A stretch of 64,000 bases of DNA from Myxococcales bacterium (lineage in GTDB: Bacteria; Myxococcota_A; Polyangia; Polyangiales; Polyangiaceae): assembly GCA_016712525.1 (NCBI GenBank), contig JADJQX010000008.1, forward strand, positions 744,001 through 808,000. The letters are read 5' to 3'. Below, piece by piece: positions 25,515-33,797 of the stretch. The translations under genes were made by a program, and so were the position numbers. The first letter of the stretch is position 1, and each line of letters opens with the position of its first letter. The notes beneath the pieces are model-generated. The model was not told the DNA's origin, made no database searches, and was given only the letters and a program-made list of their open reading frames with translations.

Positions 25515-26749
25515 CGGATGCGAGCCTCGGGGACGGGGACGATGAACTTGCCGCCGGCGGCGCGGTACTCGGCCTGCTGCGCGAGGATCTCGTCGGCGAA
25601 GTTCCACGTGAGGAGGAGGCAGTAGTCGGGGCGTCGCTTCGCGAGCTCGCTCGCGGCGACGATGGGCACGTGCACGCCGGGCATCACACGGCCCTGTTTG
25701 TACGTGCTGCGATCGGCCACGAAGTCCAAGATATCGTTACCGATTCCGAAGAAGTTGATGAGCGTCGAGCCCTTGGCCGCGGCGCCGTACGCGGCGACGG
25801 TGCGCCCCGCCTTCTTGAGGTCCCGGAGGAGCTGGACCAGGTTCTTCTTGAGGGCGTTCACGCGGCCCGCGAAGCCCATGTACGAGGCGTGGTCCATGAC
25901 GCCCCACGCGGCCTCTTCGGCGAGCAGCTTCTCGACCGCGGGCCCGCGCTTCGAGTGGCCGGCCTTGCCGAGGAAGTACCGGAGCGAGCCGCCGTGGATC
26001 GCGAGCTGTTCGACGTGCTCGACGACGAGCCCGTGGCGCGCGGCGAGCTTGTCGACCGCGGTGAGCGAGAAGTAGCAGAGGTGCTCGTGGTAGATCGTGT
26101 CGAACTCGACGTGGTCGAGGAAGGGCTTGGCGTACGGGGCCTCGATGACGGCGACGCCCGAGTCCTTCAGCCAGGCCGAGAAGCCCGCGATGACGCCGTT
26201 CAGGTCGGCCACGTGGGCGACGACGTTGTTCGCGTGGATGACGTCGGCCTTGCGGCCCTCCTTCGCGAGGCGCTCGCCCACCTCTTTGCCGAAGAACTCG
26301 GCGAGTGTGTCGACGCCGCGCTCCTCGCGCGCCACCTTGGCCACGTTGACCGCGGGCTCGATGCCGAGCACGGGCACGCCGCGGTTTTTGTAGTGCTGGA
26401 GGAGGTAGCCGTCGTTCGAGGCGATCTCGCAGGCGAGGCTGTCTTTCCCGAGCTTGCGCTCTTTCACGAGGCGGTCGGCGATCGCCTCGGCGTGCCGCAC
26501 CATCTGGTCGGAGAAAGATGAAAAGTACAAGTAGTTCCGGAAGAGGATCTCCGGGTCGACCGTCTCGGTGATCTGGAGGAGCGAGCAGTGCGGGCAGAAC
26601 ACGAGCTCGAGCGGGAACGTGGGCTCGGGGGCGCCGCTCGCCACCTCTTCGGGGGTCGGGAGCGAGTTCGCGAGCGGGGTCTTCCCGAGGTCGAGCACCG
26701 GCAAGAGGCCGGGTTTTTCGCAGGAGCGGCAGGCCGTGATCGTGCTCAT
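25511..26749 (-). CDS. SAM-dependent sugar C-methyltransferase
   Basis: A 412-residue enzyme of the sugar C-methyltransferase type. It has an N-terminal zinc-binding segment (CRSCEKPG, then FCPHCSLLQ), a SAM-binding core (CEIASNDGYLLQHY, GIEPAVNVA), the family HANNVVAHVADLNG, and a C-terminal Rossmann-like domain (VAAYGAAAKGSTLINFF). Homologues such as TylCIII and the cyclic 3-C-methyltransferases act on 4-keto sugars, so it probably makes a branched C-methyl deoxysugar here. It overlaps both the upstream rfbG stop and the downstream epimerase start by ATGA. Confidence 0.88.
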   Translation of the reverse strand: MSTITACRSCEKPGLLPVLDLGKTPLANSLPTPEEVASGAPEPTFPLELVFCPHCSLLQITETVDPEILFRNYLYFSSFSDQMVRHAEAIADRLVKERKLGKDSLACEIASNDGYLLQHYKNRGVPVLGIEPAVNVAKVAREERGVDTLAEFFGKEVGERLAKEGRKADVIHANNVVAHVADLNGVIAGFSAWLKDSGVAVIEAPYAKPFLDHVEFDTIYHEHLCYFSLTAVDKLAARHGLVVEHVEQLAIHGGSLRYFLGKAGHSKRGPAVEKLLAEEAAWGVMDHASYMGFAGRVNALKKNLVQLLRDLKKAGRTVAAYGAAAKGSTLINFFGIGNDILDFVADRSTYKQGRVMPGVHVPIVAASELAKRRPDYCLLLTWNFADEILAQQAEYRAAGGKFIVPVPEARIR

Positions 26750-27747
26750 GGAGTCTCCGAGAGGTAGCGCGTGTACCAGTCGACCGTGCGGCGGAGGGCC
26801 TCTTCGGTCGTGAAGAGGGGCTTCCAGTCGAGCATCTTGCGGGCCTTCTCGGCCGAGAGGTACTGGAGCCGGATCTCGTTCGAGGCCTCGTTGCGCACGT
26901 CGGGGACGAGGTTCGAGCCCATCAGCTTGAGGAGGCGATCGACGATGTCGTTCACCGTGAGCTGGATCTCGTTCGAGAAGTTGAACGCCTCGCCGGCGAG
27001 CTTCGGGTCCTTGGCGAGGGCCTCGGCGAGCTGCATGTACACGTGCGCGCCGTCCTCGACGTAGAAGTAGTCGCGGACGAACTTGCCGTCCGACCGGATG
27101 ATGGGGCGCTCGTTCCGGAGCACCGACCGGATCGTGCCCGGGATGATGCGGTTCCAGTTGAGATCGCCGCCGCCGAAGAAATTCCCGCAGCGCGTGATGA
27201 CCACCGGCAAGCCGTAGCTGTGCGCGTACGCGTGGGAGATGAGGTCCGAGCAGGACTTCGACACGTCGTACGGGTGCGTGCCCTTGAGGGCCGTCGTCTC
27301 GTCGTACGGGAGCACGTCGCAGTCGCCGTAGGCCTTGTCGCTCGAGGCGCAGATGATCTGCTTGACCTTCGGGCTCCTCCGGCACGCCTCGAGCAGCGCC
27401 CAGGTGCCCTGGATGTTCGCCTCGAACGTCGAGACCGGGTTCCGGTTGGCGATGCCGACGATCGTCTGCGCGGCCAGGTGAATGACCGTGTCGACCTCGT
27501 ACTCGCCGAGCGCGCGCTCGAGCAGGGCCTGGTCGCGCACGTCGCCGCGGACGACGCGCACGCTCTCCATGAGGCTGCGGTCGCCCTTGTCGGTCTTACC
27601 GGTGACGAGCTCGCTCCGGGGCACCCAGTCGCGCACGAGGCACACCACGTCGGCGCCAGCGGCGACGAGACGCCGCACGAGCCAGCTCCCCACGAGGCCC
27701 GTTCCCCCAGTCACCAGCGTCGGTCTGTCGACCCAAAATGAGCTCAC
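26746..27747 (-). CDS. rfbG: CDP-glucose 4,6-dehydratase
   Basis: A 333-residue extended SDR. It has the TGGTGLVGSW Rossmann motif, HLAAQTIVG, SSDKAYG, Tyr-Asp-Val-Ser-Lys (YDVSK) and RCGNFFGGGDLNWNRIIPG. This pattern is specific to RfbG, which dehydrates CDP-glucose to CDP-4-keto-6-deoxyglucose. As the first gene of the leftward cluster it precedes the methyltransferase with an ATGA overlap. About 146 bp separate it from the oxidoreductase gene upstream. Confidence 0.92.
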   Translation of the reverse strand: MSSFWVDRPTLVTGGTGLVGSWLVRRLVAAGADVVCLVRDWVPRSELVTGKTDKGDRSLMESVRVVRGDVRDQALLERALGEYEVDTVIHLAAQTIVGIANRNPVSTFEANIQGTWALLEACRRSPKVKQIICASSDKAYGDCDVLPYDETTALKGTHPYDVSKSCSDLISHAYAHSYGLPVVITRCGNFFGGGDLNWNRIIPGTIRSVLRNERPIIRSDGKFVRDYFYVEDGAHVYMQLAEALAKDPKLAGEAFNFSNEIQLTVNDIVDRLLKLMGSNLVPDVRNEASNEIRLQYLSAEKARKMLDWKPLFTTEEALRRTVDWYTRYLSETP

Positions 27748-27893
27748 GTCGTCGTCTCGCTTTCTCGGTTCTCGGATGGGCCCGGGCTTAGCGCGACACC
27801 GGGCTTTTTTCGAGGCAAAACGGCCGCCTCCGCGCCCGAAGTGGGCCGGGCAGCGCCCGAATTTTCACGGCAAATTCGATAGGTTACGCAAGC

Positions 27894-28874
27894 TCAAAGG
27901 CTCACGCCGCCGCGCGTCCCCGACTCGATGAGCCGGAGGGCCACGCCGAGGGCCGCCTTGCCGTCCTCGCCGGTGACGTAGGGCGTCTGGTCGTCGCGGA
28001 TGCACTCGACGAACTTCGTGTGCTCGACGCGGAGCGGCTCGACCTTGGGGATGTAGGTCTTCACCATGTCTCCCTCGACGGCGCCGGAGAAGTTCGACGC
28101 GGGCGTCCAGCTCTCGTTCACGCGGCCGTTTTTGTAGAAGAACACGTCCTGCGAGAGGTAATCGGCGACGACCATACCGCCCTCGCCCACCACGCTGAGC
28201 TGCCGGATCTTCTGCGGCGAGAGCCAGTGCACGTCGATGACGCCGATCTCGCCCGTGGAGAAGCGGAGCAGCGCGGAGACCATGTCCTCGTGGGTTTTGT
28301 GGGCTTTTCGGGCCGTCTCGGCGACGGCGCGGGTGACCTCTCCGCCCGTGATGAAGTGCATCGCGTCGATGTCGTGCGTCGCGATGTCGAGGATGACGCC
28401 CACGTCGAGGATGCGGGGCGGGAACGGGCTGATGCGCCGGGCCGAGAGCTGGAACACCGTGCCGAGCTCGCCCGCGGCCACGCAGCGCTTGATCTCGCCG
28501 ACGGCCGGGTTGAAGCGCTCGAGGTGGCCCACCATGAGCTTGACCTTGTGCTTCTTGGCCGTCTCGATCATCGTCGTGGCCTCTTCGAGGTTCCGCGCGA
28601 TGGGCTTCTCGACGAGCACGTGGATGCCGCGCTGCATGGCGTCCACCGAGATCGGCATGTGCAGCTCGGTCGGCACCGCGATGACCACCGCGTCGGGTTT
28701 TTGCTCGTCGAGCATCACCTTGTAGTCGGTGTAGGCCTTCACGCCGGACGGGAGCTTCCCCGTGAGAGGACGCGCCTCGGCCACACCCACGAGCTCGGCC
28801 CCCGGGAGATCCGAGAGGACGCGAGCGTGGTTCCGCCCCATGTTTCCCATGCCGATGACGCAGATCTTGATCAC
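27894..28874 (-). CDS. Gfo/Idh/MocA-family oxidoreductase
   Basis: A 326-residue NAD(P)-dependent sugar dehydrogenase. The N-terminal ICVIGMGNMGRNHARVLSD Rossmann motif, AVPTELHM, VEKPIARN with the family's EKP signature, and DIATHDIDAM define it. Relatives oxidise the 3-hydroxyl of UDP-sugars, so it may supply another sugar in the same glycan cluster. GTG at 28874 has a GAGAGG upstream and directly precedes the fold. Confidence 0.85.
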   Translation of the reverse strand: MIKICVIGMGNMGRNHARVLSDLPGAELVGVAEARPLTGKLPSGVKAYTDYKVMLDEQKPDAVVIAVPTELHMPISVDAMQRGIHVLVEKPIARNLEEATTMIETAKKHKVKLMVGHLERFNPAVGEIKRCVAAGELGTVFQLSARRISPFPPRILDVGVILDIATHDIDAMHFITGGEVTRAVAETARKAHKTHEDMVSALLRFSTGEIGVIDVHWLSPQKIRQLSVVGEGGMVVADYLSQDVFFYKNGRVNESWTPASNFSGAVEGDMVKTYIPKVEPLRVEHTKFVECIRDDQTPYVTGEDGKAALGVALRLIESGTRGGVSL

Positions 28875-29094
28875 GAACGCCCTCTCTTCATGATGCCGCA
28901 CCGAGCGGAAGCGCCCTCGCTACCACGATGGCAGGGAGGGTCAACGACTGAACGCCTCGGGTGCACGGCGGGGCATCGGCATTCGCGGGCACGAAACCAG
29001 CCGCTCCTCGAGGGGTAGAGCGGCGGTCACCGGGATGTCACCCCAACGTGGGCTTTACGGGCGCCCCCTCCTTTGCCATACCGCGGCCACCACG

Positions 29095-30405
29095 ATGAAG
29101 GTCGCCCTCCTCGGCAACATGAACAACATCTTCTTCGCGACGGCGCGGCACCTGCGCGCCGCCGGGGTCGATGCGCACCTCTTCTTGTTCGACGACACGC
29201 CGGCGCACTTCCACCCGTCACAAGACAGCTTCTCGCTCGAGTACCAGAGCTACACGACGCAGCTCCCCTACGGCACGTGGCAGACGTTCGCCCAGACCCC
29301 GCGCGACGCCATCCTCGACGCCGTCCAAGGCTACGATTTCCTCATCGGGATGGGCACGGCCCCCGCGCTCCTCCACCGCGCCGGCCGCTCGCTCGACGTC
29401 TTCCTCGCGTACGGCGACGACATCATCAGCTTCCCGTTCTGGCTCGGCATGCCGACGTCGAGCACCTGGAAGAGCGTGCTCGGGTTGCCACCGCATCAGC
29501 GCGGCGGGATCCGCGAGGCGGCCGTGTGCATCGGCATGGCGTCCCCCCGTGACGACGCCCTCTACGCGAAGCTCCAGATCCGCGGAAAGCGCGTGATTTC
29601 GGCCGTCCCGCTCGTGTGCAGCCTGGAATTTTCACCCGAGAAGGTGGGCGAGTACGCGACGCGCAGCAACTACTACGCGTACTTCAAGGAGCTCCGCGAG
29701 CGCTCCGACGTGCTCGTCTTCAACCATAGCCGCATCGCGATCGACAAGACGGTCAACTACAAGGGCACGGAGAAGCTCCTCGAGGGGTTCGCCTCGTTCG
29801 TGAAGAAGCACCCGAAGGTCCGCGCGAACCTCGCCATCCTCGAGTACGGGCCGGACGTGGCCCGCGCGAGGGAGCTCGCCGAGCGCCTCGGCATCGGACA
29901 TGCGGTCCGCTGGTTCCCGCTCATGGCGCGCAAAGAGGTGCTGCTCGGCCTCTCGCTCGCCGACGTCGCGTGCGGGGAGCTCGGGTACTCGTACCTCTAC
30001 GGCGGCGCCATCACCGAGTGCATCGCGATGGGCAAGCCCATGATCCACTACCGGAACGACGCGGATTTCCCCGCCGAGGATCTCTTCCCCATCTTGCCCG
30101 CGTACACCGCGGAGGACGTGCTCGCGCAGCTCGAGCGGTTCCTCTCCGATCCGGCCGGCGTGCGCGCGGTAGGCGAGAAGGCGCGCGAGGTCTTCGAGAC
30201 CCGCATCACCACCCGCGGCGTGCGTACCTTGTGCGCGCTCATCGAGGAGAAGCGGCGCACCGGGAAGGTGACCGCGAGCACCATCGAGCCCGACCTCGTC
30301 GCCACGCTCCCGGACGCGTCGACCGTGCCGGCCCTCGGCGATCACGGGCGCGGCCCCGTCGCGAAGGTGGGCGCCCTCGTGCGGAGGGCGCTCTACGGGA
30401 TCTGA
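29095..30405 (+). CDS. Glycosyltransferase, GT-B (GT4-like)
   Basis: A 436-residue protein that looks like a two-domain GT-B fold glycosyltransferase. It begins VALLGNMNNIFFATARHLRA, and the second domain holds the usual KGTEKLLEGFASFVKKHPKV, LEYGPDVARARELAERLG and GGAITECIAMGKPMIHY (the E-x7-E-like nucleotide-binding region). It is transcribed away from the CDP-sugar cluster, whose promoter side it shares. ATG at 29095 was chosen since it directly precedes the fold. Confidence 0.8.
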   Translation: MKVALLGNMNNIFFATARHLRAAGVDAHLFLFDDTPAHFHPSQDSFSLEYQSYTTQLPYGTWQTFAQTPRDAILDAVQGYDFLIGMGTAPALLHRAGRSLDVFLAYGDDIISFPFWLGMPTSSTWKSVLGLPPHQRGGIREAAVCIGMASPRDDALYAKLQIRGKRVISAVPLVCSLEFSPEKVGEYATRSNYYAYFKELRERSDVLVFNHSRIAIDKTVNYKGTEKLLEGFASFVKKHPKVRANLAILEYGPDVARARELAERLGIGHAVRWFPLMARKEVLLGLSLADVACGELGYSYLYGGAITECIAMGKPMIHYRNDADFPAEDLFPILPAYTAEDVLAQLERFLSDPAGVRAVGEKAREVFETRITTRGVRTLCALIEEKRRTGKVTASTIEPDLVATLPDASTVPALGDHGRGPVAKVGALVRRALYGI

Positions 30406-30426
30406 CGGTGACCCGGGCCGGGAGCC

Positions 30427-30455
30427 TTGACCGCGCCGGCCCCGCGAGTTAACAC
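30427..30455 (+). promoter_or_regulatory. Predicted promoter of the TetR gene
   Basis: TTGACC (30427-30432), 17 bp, TAACAC (30450-30455). Transcription would begin at or next to the ATG at 30463, giving a leaderless mRNA. Confidence 0.5.
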
Positions 30456-30462
30456 TGTTTAC
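30448..30462. promoter_or_regulatory. Predicted TetR operator 1 (GTTAACACTGTTTAC)
   Basis: A 15-bp imperfect dyad (six of seven pairs match), ending at the base before the start codon and covering the predicted -10. It is nearly repeated at 31068-31082. Confidence 0.65.
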
Positions 30463-31050
30463 ATGCCGCCCGCCGAGACCCGAGAGCGTATCCTCGCCGC
30501 CGCGAGGGACGTGTACGCCGAGGTCGGGGCGCTCCATTTCTCGCTCCGCGAGGTCGCGCGGCGCACCGGCGTGACGGCGGCGGCCATCTACCGGCACTTC
30601 GAGGGCAAAGAGGCGCTGCTCGCGGCCGTGTGCGACGAGGGGTTTCGGGTCTTCACCGCGTACCTCGTGCGCTCGCTCGCGGCCCCCACGCCACGCGAGC
30701 GCCTCCTCACGATGGCCGACGAGTACCTCCACTTCGGCCTCGAGCGCCCGCGGGACTACCGCGTGATCTTCATGACCGAGCCGGGAGAGCTGCTCTCCCC
30801 GAGGGACGTGAGGGAGGCGCCCGTCCCGCCGTCGTTCCAGCTCCTCGTCGATCGCGTGGTCGAGTGCATGACCGACGGGACGATCGCCCCGGGCGACCCC
30901 GCCGAGGTCGCGGTCACCGTCTGGGCGCACGTGCACGGCCTCCTCGCGCTCCACCTGTCCGGCCACCTCGCGCCGTTCGGCGACGAGGCCGCGTTCCAGC
31001 GCATCTTCCGCGCCTCGACGCGCCGCCTCGTCGACGGCCTCCGCCCATGA
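30463..31050 (+). CDS. TetR-family transcriptional regulator
   Basis: A 195-residue repressor. The N-terminal helix-turn-helix contains ERILAAARDVYAEVG, SLREVARRTGVTAAAIYRHF and EGKEALLAAV. The C-terminal ligand domain begins at about residue 60 and resembles TetR_C_13/WHG-type domains. The operator directly abuts the start codon. The next gene has the same operator, so both are probably controlled by this protein. No Shine-Dalgarno is visible. Confidence 0.92.
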   Translation: MPPAETRERILAAARDVYAEVGALHFSLREVARRTGVTAAAIYRHFEGKEALLAAVCDEGFRVFTAYLVRSLAAPTPRERLLTMADEYLHFGLERPRDYRVIFMTEPGELLSPRDVREAPVPPSFQLLVDRVVECMTDGTIAPGDPAEVAVTVWAHVHGLLALHLSGHLAPFGDEAAFQRIFRASTRRLVDGLRP

Positions 31051-31067
31051 TTTTTTTTGCCCTCCGA

Positions 31068-31082
31068 GTTAACACCGTTCAC
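31068..31082. promoter_or_regulatory. Predicted TetR operator 2 (GTTAACACCGTTCAC)
   Basis: Matches operator 1 at 13 of 15 positions and overlaps a TAACAC -10 (31070-31075) at the same relative position. It lies in the 43-bp gap before the DUF4188 gene. Confidence 0.65.
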
Positions 31083-31093
31083 ACGAGGTCCCC

Positions 31094-31570
31094 ATGCTCG
31101 ATCTTCGCCGCGTCACCGCCCGCCCCGACCGCTCCTTCGTCGTCTTCCTCATCGGCATGCGCGTGAACGCATGGTGGAAGCCGTGGAAGTGGATGCCCGT
31201 CGCGGCCGCGATGCCTCGCATGCTCGAGGAGCTCGGCCGCGCGCCATCGCTCGGCTTCCTCGGGGGCGAGAGCTTCTTCGGGAGGACGACGCTGATGCTC
31301 TCGTACTGGGAGTCGACCGAGCACCTGCTCGCGTTCGCGAAGGACGACGCGCGGGCTCACATGCCGGCCTGGAAGGGCTTCTATTCGGCCGGCCGCTCCG
31401 GGGACGTGGGCATCTGGCACGAGACGTACACGATCGCTCCAGGCACGTTCGAGAACGTCTACGTCGCGATGCCGCCCTTCGGGCTCGGGCGTGCGTTCGG
31501 GGTCGTCGAGGCGCGCGGAGAGCTCTCGCGGGCCAAGGGTCGGCTCGCAGGTAGGCCGATCGCGGCCTGA
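31094..31570 (+). CDS. DUF4188-family protein
   Basis: A 158-residue protein of the DUF4188 family. Diagnostic stretches are FLIGMRVNAWWKPWKWMPVA, PRMLEELG, LSYWESTEHLLAFAKD, HMPAWKGFY and GIWHETYTIAPGTFENVY. Members have a dimeric alpha-beta-barrel (monooxygenase-like) fold with unproven activity. CGAGG gives a ribosome-binding site. It is downstream of, and probably regulated by, the TetR gene. Confidence 0.8.
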   Translation: MLDLRRVTARPDRSFVVFLIGMRVNAWWKPWKWMPVAAAMPRMLEELGRAPSLGFLGGESFFGRTTLMLSYWESTEHLLAFAKDDARAHMPAWKGFYSAGRSGDVGIWHETYTIAPGTFENVYVAMPPFGLGRAFGVVEARGELSRAKGRLAGRPIAA

Positions 31571-31674
31571 AAAAGCCTCACGAGAGCGGCCCCAGGGCGT
31601 CCCGGCTCACGACCTCGTGGGGCGCGCCGACGCTCCGAGGTGCGCCCGGCCACCGTTCTGTCTACGCTCGGCGT

Positions 31675-32853
31675 GTGCCTCTCGCGCTCCCTTCCGGACG
31701 CCCCGGCGTCCCATCGCGGGTCACGTCCGCGTTCGTGCACCCGCTCGCGTTCGTGTCCGCGCTCGCGTTCGCCCTCGCCGCGTGCGCGGCCCCCGAAGCG
31801 TCGCCCGGTGCGCGCGCGCCCGTCGAGCCTCCGCGCGCGGCGAGCCTCCCACCTCCACCCACGCCGCCCCTCGTGCCCCCCGCGCCGCGCGAGGCCTGCG
31901 CTTCCGCTCCGCCGCTCCGGGTCACCTTCTACGACGCGGGCCAAGCGCTCGCGGCGCTCGTCTCGCTGCCCGACGGGAGGCACGTGCTCGTCGACACCGG
32001 CGAGAGCCCGAAGCGCCCGGCGTGTGCCCCGTGCGACGCCTGGCACGCGCGCGTCATGGCAGGCCTCAAACGCGACCTCGGGGGCTCTCCCCTCGACATG
32101 CTGTGGGTCACGCACCAGCACTCCGACCACCTCGGCGGCGTACCCGACGTGCTCGCGACGTTCCGCACGTTCCTCTACGTCGACAACGGGGAGGACACGG
32201 GGGAGCCTGGGGTGAAGGCCGCACGCGCCGCGACGACGGCCCGCGGGGTGAGGGTCGTGGTGGTCTCTCCGGGCGCGACCGCCGTGCCCCTCTCCGAGGC
32301 CGGACCGGTGCGATTGTCGGCCATTTTGCCGCAAAAATGGCCTCGTTCGTGCCGCGCGAGCCCGAACGATTGTTCGCTCGTGCTGCGCGTCGACCACTGC
32401 GCGACGAGCTTCCTCTTCACGGGGGACGCCGAGGCCCCGCTCGAGGCCGAGCTCGCCCCCGGCCCGGTCACGGTGCTCCAGGTCGGGCACCACGGGAGCG
32501 ACACGTCGACGACCGACGCGTTCCTCGCGAAGGTGCGCCCGACGTACGCGGTGATCTCGTCCGGCAGGCCCGACGAGGGTACGAACGCGACGTACTGCCA
32601 CCCGCGCGCGAGCACCGTGGCGCGCCTCACACGGGCTACGGGAGGCAACCCCGGGGGCGTGGTGCGCGCGTTCGACGGCCGCGCAAAGTGCAAGGGCAGC
32701 GACCCTTCGAGCTGGCACGACGAGCCCACGAGCGAAAACCTGTGGGTCACGGCGCGCGACGGCGACGTCACCCTCGAGTCGACCGGCGACGGCACGGTGC
32801 GCCGCGTCCCGAGCGCGCGAGCCCCTTCCGTCGCCGCGCTTCAGCACCCGTAG
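31675..32853 (+). CDS. Metallo-beta-lactamase-fold lipoprotein (ComEC C-domain-like)
   Basis: A 392-residue secreted protein. The lipobox is ALAAC, followed by a Pro-rich linker. The catalytic domain has LVDTGES, THQHSDHLGG (zinc ligands), FLFTGDAEAP and QVGHHGSDTSTTD, as in ComEC/Rec2-type MBL domains. It is likely a hydrolase acting outside the inner membrane. The start is uncertain: GTG at 31675, or 31720 closer to the signal peptide. Its 3' end was duplicated by the insertion downstream. Confidence 0.8.
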   Translation: MPLALPSGRPGVPSRVTSAFVHPLAFVSALAFALAACAAPEASPGARAPVEPPRAASLPPPPTPPLVPPAPREACASAPPLRVTFYDAGQALAALVSLPDGRHVLVDTGESPKRPACAPCDAWHARVMAGLKRDLGGSPLDMLWVTHQHSDHLGGVPDVLATFRTFLYVDNGEDTGEPGVKAARAATTARGVRVVVVSPGATAVPLSEAGPVRLSAILPQKWPRSCRASPNDCSLVLRVDHCATSFLFTGDAEAPLEAELAPGPVTVLQVGHHGSDTSTTDAFLAKVRPTYAVISSGRPDEGTNATYCHPRASTVARLTRATGGNPGGVVRAFDGRAKCKGSDPSSWHDEPTSENLWVTARDGDVTLESTGDGTVRRVPSARAPSVAALQHP

Positions 32854-32877
32854 CGGAACACCCAGCCGTCCTTCTGG
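32770..32877. repeat. 108-bp direct repeat, left copy
   Basis: 107 of 108 bases match 33690-33797, exactly 920 bp apart; the one difference is C32835 versus A33755. This copy holds the last codons and stop of the metallo-beta-lactamase gene plus a fragment of the convergent gene's 3' end. Confidence 0.95.
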
Positions 32878-32927
32878 CCCCGCATTCGGCACACCGTGGC
32901 GAGCGCTTCCATCCCCGAAATCGGCGA

Positions 32928-33359
32928 CTAGGCGACCACCCGAAGCGCTCCGGACGGCGCCTCGCTCGGCATGCGCAGCGATCTCCCGTCTTTCGCCCAC
33001 TCGACGAGCGCGTCCAGCGCGAGGTGCGTCGTCCTCTGCACCGTCATCGCGCCGCTCTCCATCCGAGAGATCGTCGCGTTGTCGAGCTCTAGCATTTCGG
33101 CGAGCTCTCGCTGCGTGAGCCCGAGGATCTTTCGAACGGAGCGCATGATCTTGCCGTCGATCGAAGGCAAGTCGCGGAGCACGGTCATCGCGGCGCGGAG
33201 CTCGGCCGCCTTCCACGCCGCGTCCGTGATCCACTCGTGCTTGCACGCCTCGCACGACGACCACGTGATCTTGTCGATGGTCTCGCGGTCTCCGATGCGC
33301 TCGCGGTGCTCCTTCACGACGACGGCGGTGGTCTCGGCCTGGCAGTGGATGCAGCGCAT
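32928..33359 (-). CDS. MqsA/YgiT-type zinc-finger HTH antitoxin
   Basis: A 143-residue protein with an N-terminal zinc ribbon (Cys3, Cys6, Cys36, Cys39: MRCIHCQAE, WSSCEACKHEW) and a C-terminal Xre-like HTH (ILGLTQRELAEMLELDNATI). This is the MqsA/YgiT antitoxin architecture, which also represses its own operon. It follows the toxin gene by 14 bp on the same strand. Part of the 812-bp unique insert. Confidence 0.88.
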   Translation of the reverse strand: MRCIHCQAETTAVVVKEHRERIGDRETIDKITWSSCEACKHEWITDAAWKAAELRAAMTVLRDLPSIDGKIMRSVRKILGLTQRELAEMLELDNATISRMESGAMTVQRTTHLALDALVEWAKDGRSLRMPSEAPSGALRVVA

Positions 33360-33373
33360 GTCTTCTCCCGAGC

Positions 33374-33634
33374 TCAAAGGACCGTGACGACGAAGAGGCC
33401 TGACTGGATTTCGACGACCACGACCTCCAGAGGGTCGCCGTCGATGTCCACCCCACCCTTCAGCCGGATCTTCCGATCCTCTTGGCCTTCCAGATCCGTC
33501 GACGTGGCGATCGCGCGGATCACGTCGGCCCGACTGACACTCCGCTGTTTGGCGCGTTCCAGGGCATGGCGCCCGTAGGTGAGGTGTCCGTTCTTCGCGG
33601 CGTGCTTGATTCGGTCGAGGTCCCCAGCCTTCAA
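33374..33634 (-). CDS. DUF4258 toxin of a type II toxin-antitoxin pair
   Basis: An 86-residue protein of the DUF4258 type: HLTYGRHALERAKQRSVSRA and a C-terminal beta-strand-rich region (VDIDGDPLEVVVVEI). Such proteins are regularly found next to YgiT-type antitoxins and are expected to be RNase-like toxins. The start is TTG at 33634, as no ATG or GTG is in frame nearby. Toxin-first order is as in mqsRA and higBA. Confidence 0.8.
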   Translation of the reverse strand: MKAGDLDRIKHAAKNGHLTYGRHALERAKQRSVSRADVIRAIATSTDLEGQEDRKIRLKGGVDIDGDPLEVVVVEIQSGLFVVTVL

Positions 33635-33653
33635 AGAGCACCATGATCCCTAT

Positions 33654-33668
33654 TTGATATTTTGTCAA
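33654..33668. promoter_or_regulatory. Predicted promoter/operator of the toxin-antitoxin pair
   Basis: An AT-rich patch with the dyad TTGATATTTTGTCAA; its minus-strand half is a consensus -35 (TTGACA). It lies about 20 bp upstream of the toxin start. An antitoxin site is inferred. Confidence 0.45.
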
Positions 33669-33689
33669 CTCGTGGCGAGGCTCACGGGG

Positions 33690-33797
33690 ACCCTCGAGTC
33701 GACCGGCGACGGCACGGTGCGCCGCGTCCCGAGCGCGCGAGCCCCTTCCGTCGCAGCGCTTCAGCACCCGTAGCGGAACACCCAGCCGTCCTTCTGG
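33690..33797. repeat. 108-bp direct repeat, right copy
   Basis: This copy supplies the final codons and stop of the minus-strand gene 33761-34360. It also carries a stranded fragment of the metallo-beta-lactamase gene's 3' end, ending at 33773. Confidence 0.95.

Noticed and set aside
32770..33797. Insertion sequence
   Set aside because: No transposase gene and no terminal inverted repeats; only direct repeats were found.
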